From positions 1 to 64,000 of the forward strand of contig JAOALB010000061.1 of NCBI GenBank assembly GCA_025331125.1: 64,000 nucleotides of DNA, read 5' to 3'. The translations under genes and the position numbers were made by a program. Source of the DNA: Mycogone perniciosa (taxonomy: Eukaryota > Ascomycota > Sordariomycetes > Hypocreales > Hypocreaceae). The notes beneath the pieces are model-generated. The model ran no database searches. It was not told the origin of the DNA and worked only from the letters and a program-made list of their open reading frames with translations. Below, one piece after another: positions 36,557 through 47,453 of this stretch (its first letter is position 1; every line of letters starts with the position of its first letter).

Positions 36557-37568
36557 TCAGTTCTTCGTCGGCTGCTTCTGCTTCGACCTGCCGTCTGCCT
36601 CATCAACATACAGTCTGTTCTCTTCAATGTACTTGATCACGGAGTAAGGCGTCATCCATTTGACGCTCATATCTCGCTTCAAGAAGAGCCTGATCTTGGT
36701 GCTGCTGACATCGTTGGAGATGAGCTGTGGGACAGCAATGATGTTGTTCTCCCATGTCTTGAGATTGGCCAGAGCATGCTTCAAATCTGTGCCACTTCGC
36801 TCAATGACGAAAGCACCAAAATCGCCCAAAATGTGCTCGAGATCCTTCTCGTTCCAGATACTCGGCGTGGACATGGTGCCAATGAGATCAGCACCAGCCA
36901 GGAGCATGATCCTGACGGGTCTTTTGGTCTCGCCATCCGCGCTATAAACGCCTCCGAGCACTTGGTTGATCTCGTAATCGAAATCTGGAGCATGTTAGTA
37001 AACAAATGCTGCGAACAAGCTGAGAAGGGGTGACCTACGATCGAGGACAGCCGCGGTCGGACTGTATTTAGGCTGGATCGCCTCCCAAGGATCAACCATG
37101 ATCCAGTCTGGGGTTTCTTGTGTGGCTAGCTCGCACATTCGGACTCTATCTGAGGATGACAAATGAGCCGATGCTGTTGGGATCTCGACTGCACGGGGGG
37201 TAACAGCGCTCACCGATGGCGTGATTGAGCAAGTCCAGCCTTGAGGTAGTGATCACTAACGGGGGAAATCCATCCGCCGACGACCTCGTACTGCGTGTTC
37301 ATACGCGCGTGATCCTTGGCGATCTCGAACATGCGAAGATGAAGTATCGTGATGGGCGAGAAACTCTGTTCGCAACAAACAAAGGCCGTTAGCGTTAGCA
37401 ATCACTCCGTCTAGACGACGAGCGGGAGCTGCTTACTCCGCAGGCGACAAGGACGAGCGGAATGCGATCCGGATCCGATTGCTGCATCTGCATTCTATGA
37501 GTCGGAAAGCCGTAGTTGTCGAGCGTCATGGCCGACACAGGGAGCGGCGCCGCGGGGTTTGTCGTCAT
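36557..37568 (-). CDS. nicotinamide/nicotinate mononucleotide adenylyltransferase (NMNAT)
   Basis: Makes NAD from NMN or NaMN plus ATP, the last step of NAD synthesis. Four exons give 272 residues in a continuous frame: 37568-37437, 37365-37214, 37145-37039 and 36984-36557. The first intron falls inside the nucleotide-binding motif VACGSFSPITILHLRMFE (GSFxPxxxxH type). Later blocks are VGGWISPVSDHY, MCELATQETPDWIMVDPWEA, RIMLLAGADLIGTM and the C-terminal ATP motif NDVSSTKIR. Introns are 54-71 bp; intron 3 has the branch site TACTAAC. The start at 37568 is the only ATG that gives the usual N-terminus; the residue pair upstream would need TTG. Housekeeping, fully conserved motifs. Confidence 0.94.
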
Positions 37569-38776
37569 CGTGCGCAACGTAACGTAACGTAACGTAACGG
37601 TGATAGTTGTCTAGACGGCTTCAGAGCGCGGGAGAAGCGGGAGAGCGATTGCTGTGATACGAGACGATAATCGAGGGCTGTCGCACGCGCTTTTGTTGGG
37701 GAGATGTCGCGATGCCGCGAATTGATGCCGACCGCAGTCGGCAAATATATACTCTGTAATGTTGTGTAGATGGATTGTGGAAGAGTCTGGGCCGGTGGCT
37801 CAGGTGACGAGAGGAATGAAGAGCACGAGCCTTCTCGGCGTTCGGGGGCCTTTTCTAGGGCCCCTCTAGGCCTCTGGACTACTAAACCTGCCTGGCCATA
37901 TGCACTACAGAACAGCATGCCCTCGCTAACAGTGGATCCCCCTTGCGATTGACCCGATGTCGCAATTAATGGTCCTCCGTATCCCCGGAAAAGTACTCTG
38001 CAACTTCAGGCTTCAATACGGCGATCGGAGTACTCCGCACAGAGGACAGACAAGTCCAAATGGTTGCTTCGTACTCCGTATTTAGCCGCGGGTTACTGAC
38101 GCTTGCCTGGGGCTTAGTTGCCTGTACAGATGGTGGCTTGTATCTGAGGCTATACAGCCTGAGGATCAGTCGTCATCTGGCCGTGGATTCGTAGCCCTTC
38201 AAGTTCAACCGAGCAAGCGGGCGACCAAAAGAGAGGGATCGCAAACGATATAGATAGATTCCACCAAGCTGGAAATGTCTATATTTTAACCGGCTTGTTC
38301 GACATTCTGAACGACACTCGTGCTGACTCCTGCTGAGGCGAATACCATGAGGACCACCAGGTTCCGCGCACTGCAGCGAGCATAGCCAAGATGAAAAGGA
38401 GGAGGCACGCTGTTGGGCCAACATCTCCGAGAGGAGAGAGTTATGTAAAACGGGAACTGCTCCATATTATCCATCCATCATACGTTACAATCATGAACAG
38501 CTAACCTTGAAAAACACCAGGCGCTTCCATGGATATCTCAATTTGTTGAGGGGCTTGGAAGAGCCTCATTCGAGCGGGAATGGCTTCGCTTCTTACCCGG
38601 TCGGTCCCAATATACCGGAACTCAACTCCCGGGCCCGAACACCGTGGTTATGTGTTGGCCAAGACGAGAATTGTGCCCGAATGTCCGTCCTGTTGGTCAA
38701 AACATCTACGTGGTATTCCCACTGCAATCAACCAATGCGGGCTACTAATTTCCGTTGAGATATCCACCTACCAAAT
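37569..38776. other. intergenic, promoter side of NMNAT
   Basis: An ACGTA-rich tract (CGTAACGTAACGTAACGTAACG, 37576-37597) lies just upstream of the NMNAT start. TACTCCG words occur near 38030-38080. No convincing gene. Confidence 0.45.
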
Positions 38777-40691
38777 ATGTACAGCTCATCACCTCAGATC
38801 TTGGTCGGGTCAGGGAGAGGAGAAGCTGGATTTTGCAAATCATCAGAGTCAGGAACAATGTACAGCAGTGGCGAAAGAATCATGGACATCAGATACGTAA
38901 AGAATCGTCTCAAAATTCTATATACGGAACTAAGAAACAAAGAATCCTCTCTCTTACAAAACGGAGACAGTAGCAACGGCGAAGATTGCATCTGGCGGCT
39001 CCCTCTGGTTCACGTCGTGCTCTACGCCGTCTTCATAGCCTTTGTTGAAGCGGGGAGCGTATTGGAGCACATTCCAATCAACAAAATTCTCGAGAGCATC
39101 GTCTGCAAAGATGCTCATAAGAGTTCTGGAATCGACGCCTTGCCTCAATGCGGCGATGACAAGGCTGTTCAAAGCGAGCTGGCCTTGCTGTTGGGATGGA
39201 AAGTCACGATTTCGTTGATACCAGGTTTGTTAACACCATTTCTTTCCATACTTCAACCTCCGGGGTCTTTCCTAAACTCATTTAGGCCTTCTTGCTGCCA
39301 TACCGTACGGCTTTGTGGCAGATCGCTATGGGCACAAGGTGGTCGTGATTTTGCGTGCTGCTGGCATGGCACTCGCTCGTGGATTCAGCATCACTGTTTG
39401 CAAGTCTTTCACACGACTTCCATGACAAAAGAAAGGGAAATTCTGACCTCACTACAGGCCGGTGGCCCGAAATCTTCCCGGTACGACTTACATGGGTAGC
39501 CCCGTTGTTCACCTTGATCGGGGGCGGTCCGTCAGTTCTAGGCGCCGTGATTTATGCTGGTCTATCTAACTTGACACATCCATCACACCGGTGAGAGCAT
39601 TTTTGCTTCGTCGGCTATCTTCTGTATCTATTCTGACAGTTCGATTGCAGATCTACTGTATTTTCCTACTTTGCGGCTCTCAGCCTCCTCATTAGACTTC
39701 TAGCAAGTCTCATCGCTTCACATCTGATGCGCTACGATGTCTGGCTTCCACTTCAGCTCAGCTTCGGTAGCGCTGTTGCATCTACCATATTCTCGTTCTT
39801 TCTGCCAGAGATAATTAGCTACAATCGGCGGCCAGATGGGGCAGACGATGATGTTGAGGAAGCAGAACCGCCCGCGGACGTGTGCGCCAGGATCATGACG
39901 GAGGACAGCGGCCTCGAAGGTCGTATTCAAGCGGGGGTTCTCCGTTTGAGGGATACCACTATGTTCTTGGCCCGCTACGGAAATTCCCATGTTCTTGTTC
40001 TGATGCTCACAATGGTGATCATGACACTGTCGTGGCAACAGTTGAGGATTCTGAATCAGTTTGCAAGGCACAAGTATGGATGGTCTTGGTCCGAGGTAGG
40101 TCAACCCCATTCGGTACTCGAACTGATGATACAAGCTAATCTATCTCAAGGCCGGATATCTCGTCTCTCTAGAAACGGGAATCTGTCTTCTTCTCTTCCT
40201 AGTCATCCTCCCAACCGCCAGTCATTTCATGTCATCGCGCCTCTCCATTTCGCCACTCGCCAAAGATCTTACCATCGCCCGGGTAAGCTGTGCCTTCGTG
40301 GCGATAGGCGCATTCATCATTTGTCTGTCGAGTAGTGCGCCCGTCATGATATTTGGTAAGTTGCCCAAGCCTTCAACTACAGACCAACACAAAATGCTGA
40401 ACCTGTTAAATAGGACTTGTCATCTTCTATCTCGGAAATGCCTACAATGTGATGCTACAGAGTCTGGTGGCATCCTTCGTAGAGGGTAACCATGCTTTGC
40501 TCTTCAACTGCATGAGTTCACTCGAGACGGTCGGTTCCCTAATGGCAGGTCCGCTTGTGGCTTCGTCGTTCAAAGAAGGACTATATCTTGGCGGGCTTTG
40601 GGTTGGACTACCATTTATTCTCACCGGGGGATTTTCTGCTCTTGCCTGCATAATGCTATATGTTATGAGGTTTCCCAGTAGTACAAACTGA
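38777..40691 (+). CDS. MFS transporter, six exons, with a GC-AG intron
   Basis: Membrane transporter of up to 540 residues. Exons are 38777-39224, 39286-39399, 39458-39590, 39651-40095, 40151-40355 and 40414-40691; phases join perfectly. MFS signatures include the loop 2-3 motif GLLAAIPYGFVADRYGHK, FTLIGGGPSVLGAVIYAGLS and the final helices FILTGGFSALACIMLYVM. A long central loop (RPDGADDDVEEAEPPADV) separates the halves. Intron 2 (39400-39457) begins GCAAGT, not GT, the only donor that rebuilds CRWPEIFPV. The start could be 38777 or ATG 38882 (MDIRYVKNRL). Substrate unknown. It lies next to the repeat-protein gene at 41.7 kb, so peptide or metabolite export is possible but only inferred. Confidence 0.85.
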
Positions 40692-41630
40692 GGGTCATGA
40701 CAAAAAAGATCACCCGCAGTATCTGTGACTGGTCGCATCTACTCATTCTGTATGCCACATACCGAAATCACCTCCTCTCATCCGGGCAGGCATGTTTTCT
40801 CTAGATCGTCACGGGTGCTTCCTTGACCCTCTTCATGCCTGTGATGTTCTTCAGAGTCTGAGAACTCCCTTTCCACGAAAGACGGAGATACCTGCAACTT
40901 CTGTATGTTACGGAATGTCTTCATGGGAAGGGATGCCATCATGACTCCCAAAGACAAGTTTCACAATCTGTCTCAAAGTGCGAAGGAATTTAGAACTGGC
41001 CACACCTTGTAATGACGGCTCCAAGGTGGATCACGCGGATACCAAGGAATCCCGGCAAACTAATCATCTGTTATCTATATCTAGTTTTGAAGTTGAGCCA
41101 AGGGATGCGTGGTTCTTAAAGTGTGGGGAAGCATGAGTCCGTCACAGGGCACAAGTCTCACTACCCCTTTCTTTGAGGCATGCCCGTACAACCGATCAGC
41201 GCAAAAATTACTACAGTATCTTCAGTTCAGATGTACGGATTACTGTAGAAGGAATGCTTTCATACTGCCCTTCACATAAGCCGGTATCTCCGTATACCCG
41301 TGCTCTGATCACGGGTATCTTCCCGACCATTCCGTTCCGCCTCAACATGCTTATTATCTGAAACCCTCAGAATTCCAGATGACATCCTCCGCACCTCTTC
41401 ACATCAAGTGCTGGCTAGATCATTTTCAGGGCGGTGGTCTCAATTGGCGTCACATCTTCCACACTCATTCCACGAGATGGCTTCGCTACAGACCTACTGC
41501 GCAGAGCACTCGACATGTCCTCGAACTCCTTGAGATACACACCCAAAGGACCATCGAGGCGATAACTATAAGATGGTGCGCAGTTCAACTTCCCAAGATC
41601 TATTTCCCCATCACATCAGCACTCTGAGAA
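40692..41630. other. intergenic between MFS gene and repeat-protein gene
   Basis: Only short random frames. It contains the upstream region of the Kex2-type repeat gene. Confidence 0.45.
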
Positions 41631-41631
41631 T

Positions 41632-41638
41632 TATAAAA
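41632..41638 (+). promoter_or_regulatory. possible TATA box of the repeat-protein gene
   Basis: TATAAAA lies 62 bp before the ATG at 41700, a plausible distance for a strongly expressed secreted-protein gene. Confidence 0.4.
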
Positions 41639-41699
41639 ACAAATAGACTGAACAAATAACCACATATTCTTCAAGACGAAAGCTGTAACCCTTTTGACG

Positions 41700-43954
41700 A
41701 TGAAGACCAACACGGCCATCGTTCTCCTCGCCGCCGTCGCTGGAAACACCTTGGCGGCGCCTATGGGTGCTACAAACACCATGGACAATTGCGCCAAGAA
41801 CACTGCCAGTGCCGGTGCGAGTGACATCGATATGAGCATGGCCGGGTCGCTCTCGGACCAGCACAAGCGTGGCATGAGCTGTCTGCAGCTGATATGAACA
41901 CAGAGTAAGTCCACAGCTAAGATAATTACATGGCTCAACTTTTCAATGCTAACCATAATAGGAGCATGAACAGCGAGCACTCAAAGCGTTCCCATAATAT
42001 GGACATGGCTGGCTCCATGATGATGGAGTAAGTTTATTGTTACCAGGACTAACATATCTCACATAGTGCTAACAACGCCAGTGGTATGATGAGAGAGAGC
42101 TCAAAGCGGTCTCAAGCGATGAAAATGGAGGAAGCTGTCAAGATAATTATTGAGTAAGTTCATTGTCACCAGAGCGAAGATGTCTTTTATAGTGTTAATA
42201 ATAGTAGTTATATAAGCGCTCGCAAAAAGCGTTCTCATGCTATGACAATGGAGGAGGCTATGAAGACGATGGAGTAAGTTTACAGCTAGGAAAGCTACCA
42301 GGCGTCTGAATTCATAGCTAACAGTACTAGTGCTATGGGTAGTGATCACTCGAAACGCTCCCATGCTGTGAACATGGGCGAAGCTATGAAGATGGCGGAG
42401 TATGTTTACTTCAAATCATGATAGCTCTGACGCTTTAGCTAACAATACTAGTGACAAGAACAATGAGCAGCCTGTGAGCAAGGAGGCTTACCTGATGATG
42501 ATGAAGTAAATTACTACTACTACTGCTACTACTATTAAGACAGCTCTGAGTCTTAGCTAACAACACTAGGGCCTTGAACGAACCTGGGCAGTCAGACAGT
42601 TCTCGTTTTATGGAAATGAAGGATGCCATGAAGAAGATGATAATGGAGTAAGTGTATTATACGACATAGTTATCAGAGCTTTTCGTGGCTAACAAGGGTA
42701 GTGCTATGAGCACTAAGCACTCGAAGCGTTCTCAAGCTATGACAATGGAGGAGGCCATGAAGATGATGGAGTATGTTTACTTCAAATCACGGGGGTTCTA
42801 ACACTTTGGCTGACAATATTAGCGACATGGACGATGAGCACACGAAGCGATCTCAAGCTATAAAAATAGAGGAAGCCGTTAAGATGATGGAGTAAGTTCA
42901 TCGTCACCAGAGATAAGATATCTCGTATAGTTAACAATACTAGCGCCATGAATGCTAAGCACTCAAAGCGTTCTCGTGCCACGAACATGGAGGAGGCTAC
43001 GAAGATGATGATGGAGTAAGTTTAGTTCAAGTTAGAGCTTTGACTTGATGGCTAACAACCATAGTGCTGTGAGCGTTGAGCACTCAAAGCGCTCCCATGC
43101 CATGACAATGGAAGAGGCCATGAATATGATGATGGTGGAGTAGGTTTATTTCACGTCACCATTGCTCTCCCTCTTCAGCTAACAGTACCAGTGCTGCGAA
43201 AGGTAAACACATGAAGCGTGCTATGACCATGGGGGCTGGCAATATGGTGAAAGATCACGCTGCCAAAATGACCAGTATGGCTGAAATGGCTGTCACATCC
43301 TCACCCAATGGTGATGTGTCCCCTAAAGCGCCTGTCCATCCTGCAGTCCATGAATCTCGGTCGAAGAGCATCGACACACCAAAAACTGAATGCCCATGGC
43401 CGGTTGACGTTGGCATCGCCATCCCAGACGCTGGTCTCCCGGTCGACGACGTGACAGCTGTCGATCCTTCATCCGCTGTGGGAGCCACTGATACTGTTGG
43501 CGGTGCCTCTGGATCAGGCACGGGTGTGCCTAAAGATACGGCTGACGCAGGAGCTGGTGCTGCTGGTCATGTCGCCGGTACAGATGGAGGCTCGCATGGC
43601 CGTGCTGCTAAGAGAGCAACCAATGCCGTTGATACAGCTGCTGGTCCAGTTGGTGGTGGAGAAGCAGAAGCAGGAAAAGCAGAAGGAGATCCTATCGTCG
43701 GCGATCGTCCTATTGCCGAAATCCTCGATACTCTTAAGCCCCTCTTCTCCCTCCTTGACGAACTCCACTCCCTCAAGACCAACATCCTTGACACCATAGA
43801 CGCCTCTAAAATCATAGGCGGCTCTAGTGGCGGTACCACCGGTGGAGTTACCGACATCATTGATGGTGTCGTTAACGGAGCCACCGATTTGGCTAAAGGT
43901 GCCGTTGGCGGAGCCGCCGATACGATCAAAAATGGCTCAGGAGCCTCCACTTGA
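41700..43954 (+). CDS. secreted Kex2-type repeat protein with tandem mini-exons; one-base frame break in exon 1
   Basis: The ATG at 41700 starts a signal peptide (hydrophobic AIVLLAAVA, cleavage near LAAP). Twelve exons follow: 41700-41904, 41962-42027, 42082-42153, 42205-42273, 42331-42399, 42452-42505, 42570-42647, 42702-42770, 42823-42891, 42944-43015, 43065-43139 and 43192-43954. All introns (49-64 bp) are phase 2, splitting GA|N or AA|N codons. Mini-exons 2-11 each encode one unit of consensus xAMxxxHSKRSxAMTMEEAM plus KMM. Lys-Arg is present in all but exons 6 and 7. The last exon adds a low-complexity Gly/Ala/Thr region and LFSLLDELHSLKTNILDTID. Exons sum to 1661 bp, one short of a full frame. 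The signal-peptide frame hits TGA at 41895 unless one base is added near 41879. No family recognised. Confidence 0.8.
41962..43191 (+). repeat. ten tandem exon-intron modules of about 120 bp
   Basis: Each module is a 54-78-bp exon plus a 49-64-bp intron. Introns 5 and 8 share a 19-nt start, GTATGTTTACTTCAAATCA. Introns 3 and 9 both start GTAAGTTCATyGTCACCAGAG. Most introns end in GCTAACAATACTAG-like sequence. The repeat unit is therefore the genomic module, not only the coding part. Confidence 0.88.
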
Positions 43955-45010
43955 GTTTCAAAAAGATGAGCCCGAGAAAGAATTGAAGAATTGTGGGAGT
44001 TACTCGGGGGGGTATGAAGCACATGGAATACAGGAACACCCCTTGTGCCGAAGATGATGCTGGACATCTAGCGAGTCGCAATCAACACGCTGAAACGACA
44101 TCTAGTTAGCCAATTAAATTCATGTTGCAACTCATGTTCGCCTATCTCTCAATGGCAAAGGCGTTGTCAGCGCTGTGAGACCATTTACTCCCCACTAATA
44201 TTCTGTAGCATACCTACTCCTAGATAACTTCCGGTAGGACAAGTGTTCACCATATGCCAAGGAACATCACAATTAAAAGCTAATGCTCATGAACAAGGAA
44301 TGGTAAGTAGTATTTATCAAGAGTATGGAATATGCTACATTTGAGAAGATGATAACTCAATTAAGCTATATCTAGCAGAGGCCGCTGGGATCCTCTCGTA
44401 AGGCCGCCGCCCCTATGGCTGAGATGAGCATTGGCACCTTAGAATTCGACGAATTCTAACTTCATTGCCTTTCAATTAGCACCTTTTTATCAATAGTCTA
44501 GTCTAGTCTAGTGATCAACAACCTCAGTCCTTTGTGAGCCAATCAACCCGCAGCCACGACGGGAGCTGAAAGAAGCATACCTTCGAACTTGGACTGCAAC
44601 AGGAAAGACTATTGCGCCTCATTCCGAGGACTTCAACTAGTTTTGACACATGCCAACAAGTTCTGGTTGCGATTTTCTCGATCGCTGGGGAATGGCTGCA
44701 TTTATTGGGGAGATGATCGAGAGGATGCAGATGCCTCACGCCACAAGGCTGGAGGCTGAGGCTGAGGACAGAGGAAGGAAGAAAGGAATACAAGGTTTTT
44801 GAATGTGTGACTGAGCTGAATGATGAGGCAATGTGAAGAAAGAAACAGAGGTTGGTGGGTAGTTGCGAGTATAAATGAAGTCGACGTTGCACCTACCTCT
44901 CAGCCTTCTTTAGACCAAGGACTTCAACCCATCTACAACAGACAGTATCCCGAGATACCTATTCAATATTCTTCCTCCTAAGTAACTCGTTCAGAAACGC
45001 ATTTTTAATC
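43955..45010. other. intergenic; 3' side of repeat gene and promoter of DUF2278 gene
   Basis: No gene recognised. A short tandem tract CTAGTCTAGTCTAGT lies near 44500. A pyrimidine/purine-rich stretch precedes the next start codon. Confidence 0.5.
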
Positions 45011-45688
45011 ATGCCCATCAAAGACTATGGCGTCTGGAAAGCCACCCCAACCCGCTTCACAGCGGAGCGATCCGACCAAGACTCCCAAAGCCCACACGGC
45101 TCGCTTCGCTTCGAAGATGGCGTCAGCTCCAAGAGGCTCTCCTCTGCCATCAACGTCAAGTCCCTTGACAGAGACTCGAGACTTGTGTTCTGGCAATTCG
45201 ACGACTTCAAACACCCTCTGCAGGATGTCCTCAGCCCGCTGGAGTTTGGCTGGCACGCCGTCTCCCCCAGCGATCGCGGCCCGCCGAATGGCAAAGCCCT
45301 AGATCTTCTTCGTGGCGATGTCCTTGATGCTGAGCAAGGCCGGATCGTGCCTCACGATGTACCTGGGCAGCAAAACGACATCATCGACTTCTTGGATCCA
45401 TTCTTCCAGAAGGCCATCAAGGCCAAGGCCACTGTGTACTTGTACGGACAACAGTACGGAGGCAAGGATGGAGTGCATGATGTACACATGAACCAGGGCA
45501 GCACAGGCCGCTTTCAAAGCTCAAATGGGATTTATCAGGACGGAGGGATTATTGTTGAGTACGCGGACGGCCATTGGGAGGCGTTTTTTATTGCGTTTGC
45601 GTCACAGGCGATGAGCACCGATGATGGAGGTCAAGTCGATGGGCCGCTGTTTGGGGAGGTTTTGAGGCAAGATGGAGACGATGAATGA
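45011..45688 (+). CDS. DUF2278 (YukJ-like) family protein
   Basis: Intronless 225-residue protein. Family blocks are in order: N-terminal MPIKDYGVWKATPTRF, SSAINVKSL, LVFWQFDDFKHP, DLLRGDVLD, PHDVPGQQNDIIDFLDPFF, the highly conserved GVHDVHMNQGS, NGIYQDGG, and C-terminal DGHWEAFFIAFASQAMSTDD. Length and motifs match the bacterial/fungal DUF2278 family, whose biochemical role is not established. No signal peptide, so probably cytosolic. The start fits: ATG directly precedes the conserved PIKDYGVWK. No damage seen. Confidence 0.88.
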   Translation: MPIKDYGVWKATPTRFTAERSDQDSQSPHGSLRFEDGVSSKRLSSAINVKSLDRDSRLVFWQFDDFKHPLQDVLSPLEFGWHAVSPSDRGPPNGKALDLLRGDVLDAEQGRIVPHDVPGQQNDIIDFLDPFFQKAIKAKATVYLYGQQYGGKDGVHDVHMNQGSTGRFQSSNGIYQDGGIIVEYADGHWEAFFIAFASQAMSTDDGGQVDGPLFGEVLRQDGDDE

Positions 45689-46447
45689 TCTCCAGCTACG
45701 AAGTAGTTTGTAAAGATGTGCTTCCACAGCTTTAATATTACCTACACTTGGATTTGAAAGCTGCTGTAGATGTCCCGGAGTGCGGCTGGATGATCGACAC
45801 ATAATTGGCAGTCATGGCTTGAACCATCATGGGATGATTCAAGAATTGGGATCAAGAAACGGATGCACTATTAGTAATATATAAGATCACTAACAAATGC
45901 CGGATACGACCTTGTATTATTAACGCCGACCTGCCGTACAATCCGTTCGCGACATCCGAAACGGCGTCATCCATTTATCCAATAAGGATTATTTTTGTCA
46001 GCAGAAGCACGCAATTTGCGCCCCCCGCTTTCGGCTGTAGTTTGATGCCTCGGCTTTTGGAATTTGGAATTTATTAGATCGCAAACTGATCGCATTGGCG
46101 CGATGATGGCATTTGTCAGTCGATGATTCCAGATCATGATGTCAGAGAGATGATTGGTGATGGTTCTTGGTGACAACATACGGAGTAGAGGCATATATAT
46201 ATAATACTCATGACGAGTCAGTGCATTCAACTGTGCAACGTTTTACTAATTTTGTATACATCTCAAGTCTTTTACAAGTTCCATCACATACGTATTTAAT
46301 CATTAACCTCGATCTATTCCACGCACCATTCCGTAAAGCTCGCACTATAACTAAACTATTGCATCTCCTCCAAACCTCCACTCTTCATCTTCTCAACCAC
46401 ATACCACTGCTACTACCACAACACTAATAATACCCCAAACCGCCAAA
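45689..46447. other. intergenic, promoter of thioredoxin gene
   Basis: An AT-rich stretch with ATATATATAATAC near 46195 and a pyrimidine-rich CCTCC/ACCAC leader just before 46448. No gene. Confidence 0.5.
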
Positions 46448-46884
46448 ATGTCCGTCATCGACATCAAAACCAAAGCCCAATTCGACGCCCTCGTCTCCTC
46501 CACTCCCTACGTCGCCCTCCAAGCCCACGCCGTCTGGTGCGGCCCCTGCAAAGCCATCTCGCCTCTCTTCAACAAACACGCCACCACCCTCTCCGTGCCC
46601 GAGCAATACGCCTTTGCGCGCTTCGACACCGATGAGGTGCCCGATCTCGCCTTCGAGCTAGGCATCCGCAGCATCCCGGCCTTCTTCATCTTCGAGAAGG
46701 GCGAGAAGGCGGATACTCTGGCCGGCGCGAATCCGCCTGCGCTGCAGAAGTTGGCGCAGACGTATGCGACCAAAGCAAAGGCCGCGGAGGAGAAACCTGT
46801 GAGTGTGTCCGATTGCGGAGAAGAATGGAACAAGACGCTAATGTTTCTGTGTGGGCGCAGCTCTCGACGAATGAGGAATTTTAA
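46448..46884 (+). CDS. thioredoxin
   Basis: Small disulfide reductase of 124 residues. The active site WCGPCK follows beta-strand VALQAHAV. The later cis-proline loop is SIPAFFIF. Start context is CAAAATGTCC. The C-terminus needs an intron (46799-46860; GTGAGT donor, CTAAT, GCGCAG), giving the ending PLSTNEEF. Without splicing the frame runs on into a spurious 27-residue tail. It lacks the usual W just before the second half of the active-site helix seen in some classical thioredoxins, but all catalytic residues are present. Cytosolic or nuclear by absence of a targeting peptide. Confidence 0.93.
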
Positions 46885-47453
46885 GTCGGGTAAACAAACA
46901 TAACATCATGATACGGCAATGGTAAAAGGGTCACGGAGGATACCATGGAAATACATGGCCAACAGCCAAAGACTTTCTTCATTTGGGGGGGAAAAACAAT
47001 GGTGGGGTTTGTCACAATTCCGAAGCAAATAAACATCTTTCAAGTCAAGCAGGACTCCCAAAGTATTCATTCATGCGCCAGTCAATGTGCATCATGTTGA
47101 ATGCATCCCCATTGCAAACCATCGCCTTGAACTCAGCAACTCCCTGTCTAAAATGCGCCAGAAGCTCCTCAACATGTCCTGTTTTCCAAGTACATGACAT
47201 AAATGCCCGCTTTTCAAATGCCCCCGTCACACAAGAAAGATTCGTGTTCGATCCCCCCCCCTAAAAAAAAAAAAAAACTCCGTATGCCACCATGTAAAAG
47301 GGGGAAAGAAAGGCATATGCTAATAATACATGACGTGAACCCACCGTTTAACACCTTCTCCAAAAAGAAGCGAAAAAAATGCAACCAATCCCTCCTCCAA
47401 AGTTCATCAATCCTCATATGTTGAAGCCATAAATGTCAGGGTGTTATCATCAA
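46885..47453. other. intergenic between convergent thioredoxin and WD40 genes
   Basis: A homopolymer run of 15 A's (47263-47277) and no protein-like frame. It holds the two 3' UTRs. Confidence 0.5.

Noticed and set aside
41962..43191. CRISPR-like or satellite array
   Set aside because: The periodic units are in-frame exons with canonical splice sites and a conserved coding consensus; the organism is a fungus.
41700..43954. Classical dikaritin (UstA-type) RiPP precursor
   Set aside because: Lys-Arg repeats and a signal peptide fit, but the units lack a short aromatic core and no UstYa-like gene is visible nearby.
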